From contig CM055104.1 of the NCBI GenBank assembly GCA_029204225.1, forward strand, positions 28,092,253-28,156,252: 64,000 nt of DNA, read 5' to 3'. The DNA comes from Diphasiastrum complanatum. Its lineage: Eukaryota > Streptophyta > Lycopodiopsida > Lycopodiales > Lycopodiaceae. Positions 62,331-64,000 of the stretch are shown in pieces (the stretch's first letter is position 1; each line of letters begins with the position of its first letter). The position numbers and the translations under genes were made by a program. The notes under the pieces were generated by a model. It did no database searches. It saw only the letters and a list, made by a program, of their open reading frames with translations, and was not told the DNA's origin.

Positions 62331-64000
62331 TACTCCTAAAATTTCCAAATTTATCTTTACCTAAATGTTCAGTGAAGATACTAGCTAGTTGTTCTTCCAT
62401 TCTACAATGTTTCATATTTGTATCTAGCATTTGTGTGTGTCGCCTGTGCATGATACATAGAATTTTGTGCTAGCTATATCCTTCCTTGGATAGCAATATA
62501 TATAATACTTTATCACTCGTGGAATACTAATTTCCCCAAAGATTTGACAAAGTTATATCGCCCCTTGTGTTGCACTATTGAAAGCTTTTCTGTTGCGAAC
62601 AAAACTAATATCTTGTTTCTTGTTGAGTCATCAAAAACATCCTTTTCCAACATGAAATGTACATTATGGTGTTGATCTTCATCATCTATTTTTTAATGCA
62701 CACCCCTCTATAAAATGTGCTCATGTGGACATGCATGGATTGTTTCATAATCCATTCCAAGCATGATCAATATATTTTGTGCTTCTTTTCACATTCCAAC
62801 ATCACGTTGTATATAGGAAGTATTTTTTCTCAATAAATTTCAAAGTAATATTGTTGTTTTAGAAATGTGTGTATGAACATTTAACTCAACAAACAATATA
62901 ATGTATTTAGATATCATGTGTACCTAAACAATGATGTGTCGCTACGAAAGCTTCACTTACATGTAGCTTGCGAGTTTAGATGAAAAAGTGTTGTCAATCA
63001 AGATATAGATGTTTTAGCTTCTTTATGCAAGGATAGCTCATCCTGACCATTGTTTACCTCTTCACTATCATCAATGTCCCCACCACCCAATGAATGTGCA
63101 TGTCACCATCATTTTTTGTTGTAAAATAGAAGTCAAACATGTCATGCATTACTACATCATGTAATACCTTATTATCATCAACTTGAAAACCATCTCCAAC
63201 ATTTACATCGTCATCATCAGATGTTTTTGGCATTCTATATTTTTTTAAAGATTTTTTGTCATCCCTTGTTCTCTAATTTGTATCAAAGAGTTATAGTGCT
63301 TGAAATTTAATACAAACAGATCAAGACCTTTTTTGAGGTCATGCCTAATAGGTAACCAGTCATTCAAATAACCTAGTATTCAAAAAATATAATAAATGCA
63401 TTAGCTTTTGGAGAGAACGTCATTCCCTTTTGGCTATGATGTTTGAACCTCGTCTCTAAGGCCATTCTTCATAGATATCCTCCTAAACATAAGCAATCAT
63501 CTCAGATCAAATATTTGAATCATACAAATACCAAATTTTGTGATGATGTAAAAAATAAAACATAAGGTATTCTAAACCTAGTCATCAAAGTTGGGTTGAT
63601 GTATTTTGTATAGAGATTTAAAAGTGACATCACCAAAGATATTGGTATTGTATTTCAAAATTTTGGACATTCACTAGATCAGTAGCTAGTAGTGACAGTT
63701 TCTGATCCACTCACGATTCCATATTCTCATCATTCACTCAGAATTCAGTTCAAGCTTTGAGTTCTTAATCACTTTTGTAGCAATACCAACAGTTGAAAGC
63801 ATAACATGATCAACAAGCTACAATAGATATCCTCCTTTTTACTTAATGAATAATGATCAAGAACAGTTATGACAATAAAACAACAATAGGGCAAAACAAA
63901 TTGATTAAATTGCTTCAAGAAAAAAGTGCTTCTTGCTTTGGCAGAAGTTTTGTGATTTTAAGAGAACAGTCAGTATGATCACAAGAAAACTGCTTTCCAC
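62331..64000. other. AT-rich end of the window, weak coding trace on the minus strand
   Basis: At about 63040-63260 the minus strand reads SLKKYRMPKTSDDDDVNVGD and an HDMFDFYFTTKNDGD stretch before stops, which looks like former coding sequence of unknown family. Nothing else is recognised. Confidence 0.3.

Overview
This is a stretch of a repeat-rich plant nuclear genome: spliceosomal introns, a plant-type RSZ splicing factor, a Golgi nucleotide-sugar transporter, and wall-to-wall Ty1/copia and Ty3/gypsy relics in AT-rich DNA. Very long introns, long perfect GA arrays and the retroelement load fit a large-genome land plant; a fern or other non-flowering vascular plant is my guess, but the sequence does not prove it.

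Only two intact host genes can be supported. (1) 882-11766 (+): an RSZ21/22-type SR splicing factor, five coding exons, 222 aa, with a telo-box upstream. Its second intron is about 8.2 kb because a DNA transposon with 13-bp inverted ends and an 8-bp target duplication (2792-8777, hAT-like) sits in it, and a complete copia element (3486-8646, target duplication GTTTG) sits inside that transposon. (2) 30925-34482 (+): a UUAT/At3g11320-like nucleotide-sugar transporter, four coding exons, 311 aa.

Layout of the rest. 12-24 kb: noncoding DNA with four long microsatellites, a copia LTR-like block (14485 on), a copia gag scrap (20.2 kb) and a gypsy integrase scrap (21.0-21.8 kb). 24550-29824: a chromovirus on the minus strand with both LTRs, target duplication GTAAT, primer-binding site, integrase and chromodomain, but no reverse transcriptase and no recognisable gag. 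35-43 kb: gypsy gag, gypsy LTR and integrase, copia gag, and a gypsy gag-protease-RT relic. 43-55 kb: a dense mosaic of copia and gypsy pieces in both orientations, with repeat-bearing LTRs. 55-62 kb: copia gag pieces, an unrecognised decayed coding region next to a polypurine tract and LTR (56.5-58.0 kb), a copia leader with triplicated primer-binding site (59.87 kb), and a GC-rich AT-hook-coding fragment (62.0-62.3 kb). 62.4-64 kb: AT-rich with little to call.

The two host genes show no shared pathway; they are islands in transposon DNA. The most unusual signals are: the mismatch between near-identical LTRs and a badly broken coding region in the 3.5-8.6 kb copia element; the nested insertion with both target duplications preserved; the GC hairpin repeat in the outer transposon; the triplicated primer-binding site; the unknown reading frame beside an LTR; and repeated opposite-orientation copia junctions. 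No CRISPR array, rRNA or convincing tRNA gene was seen.
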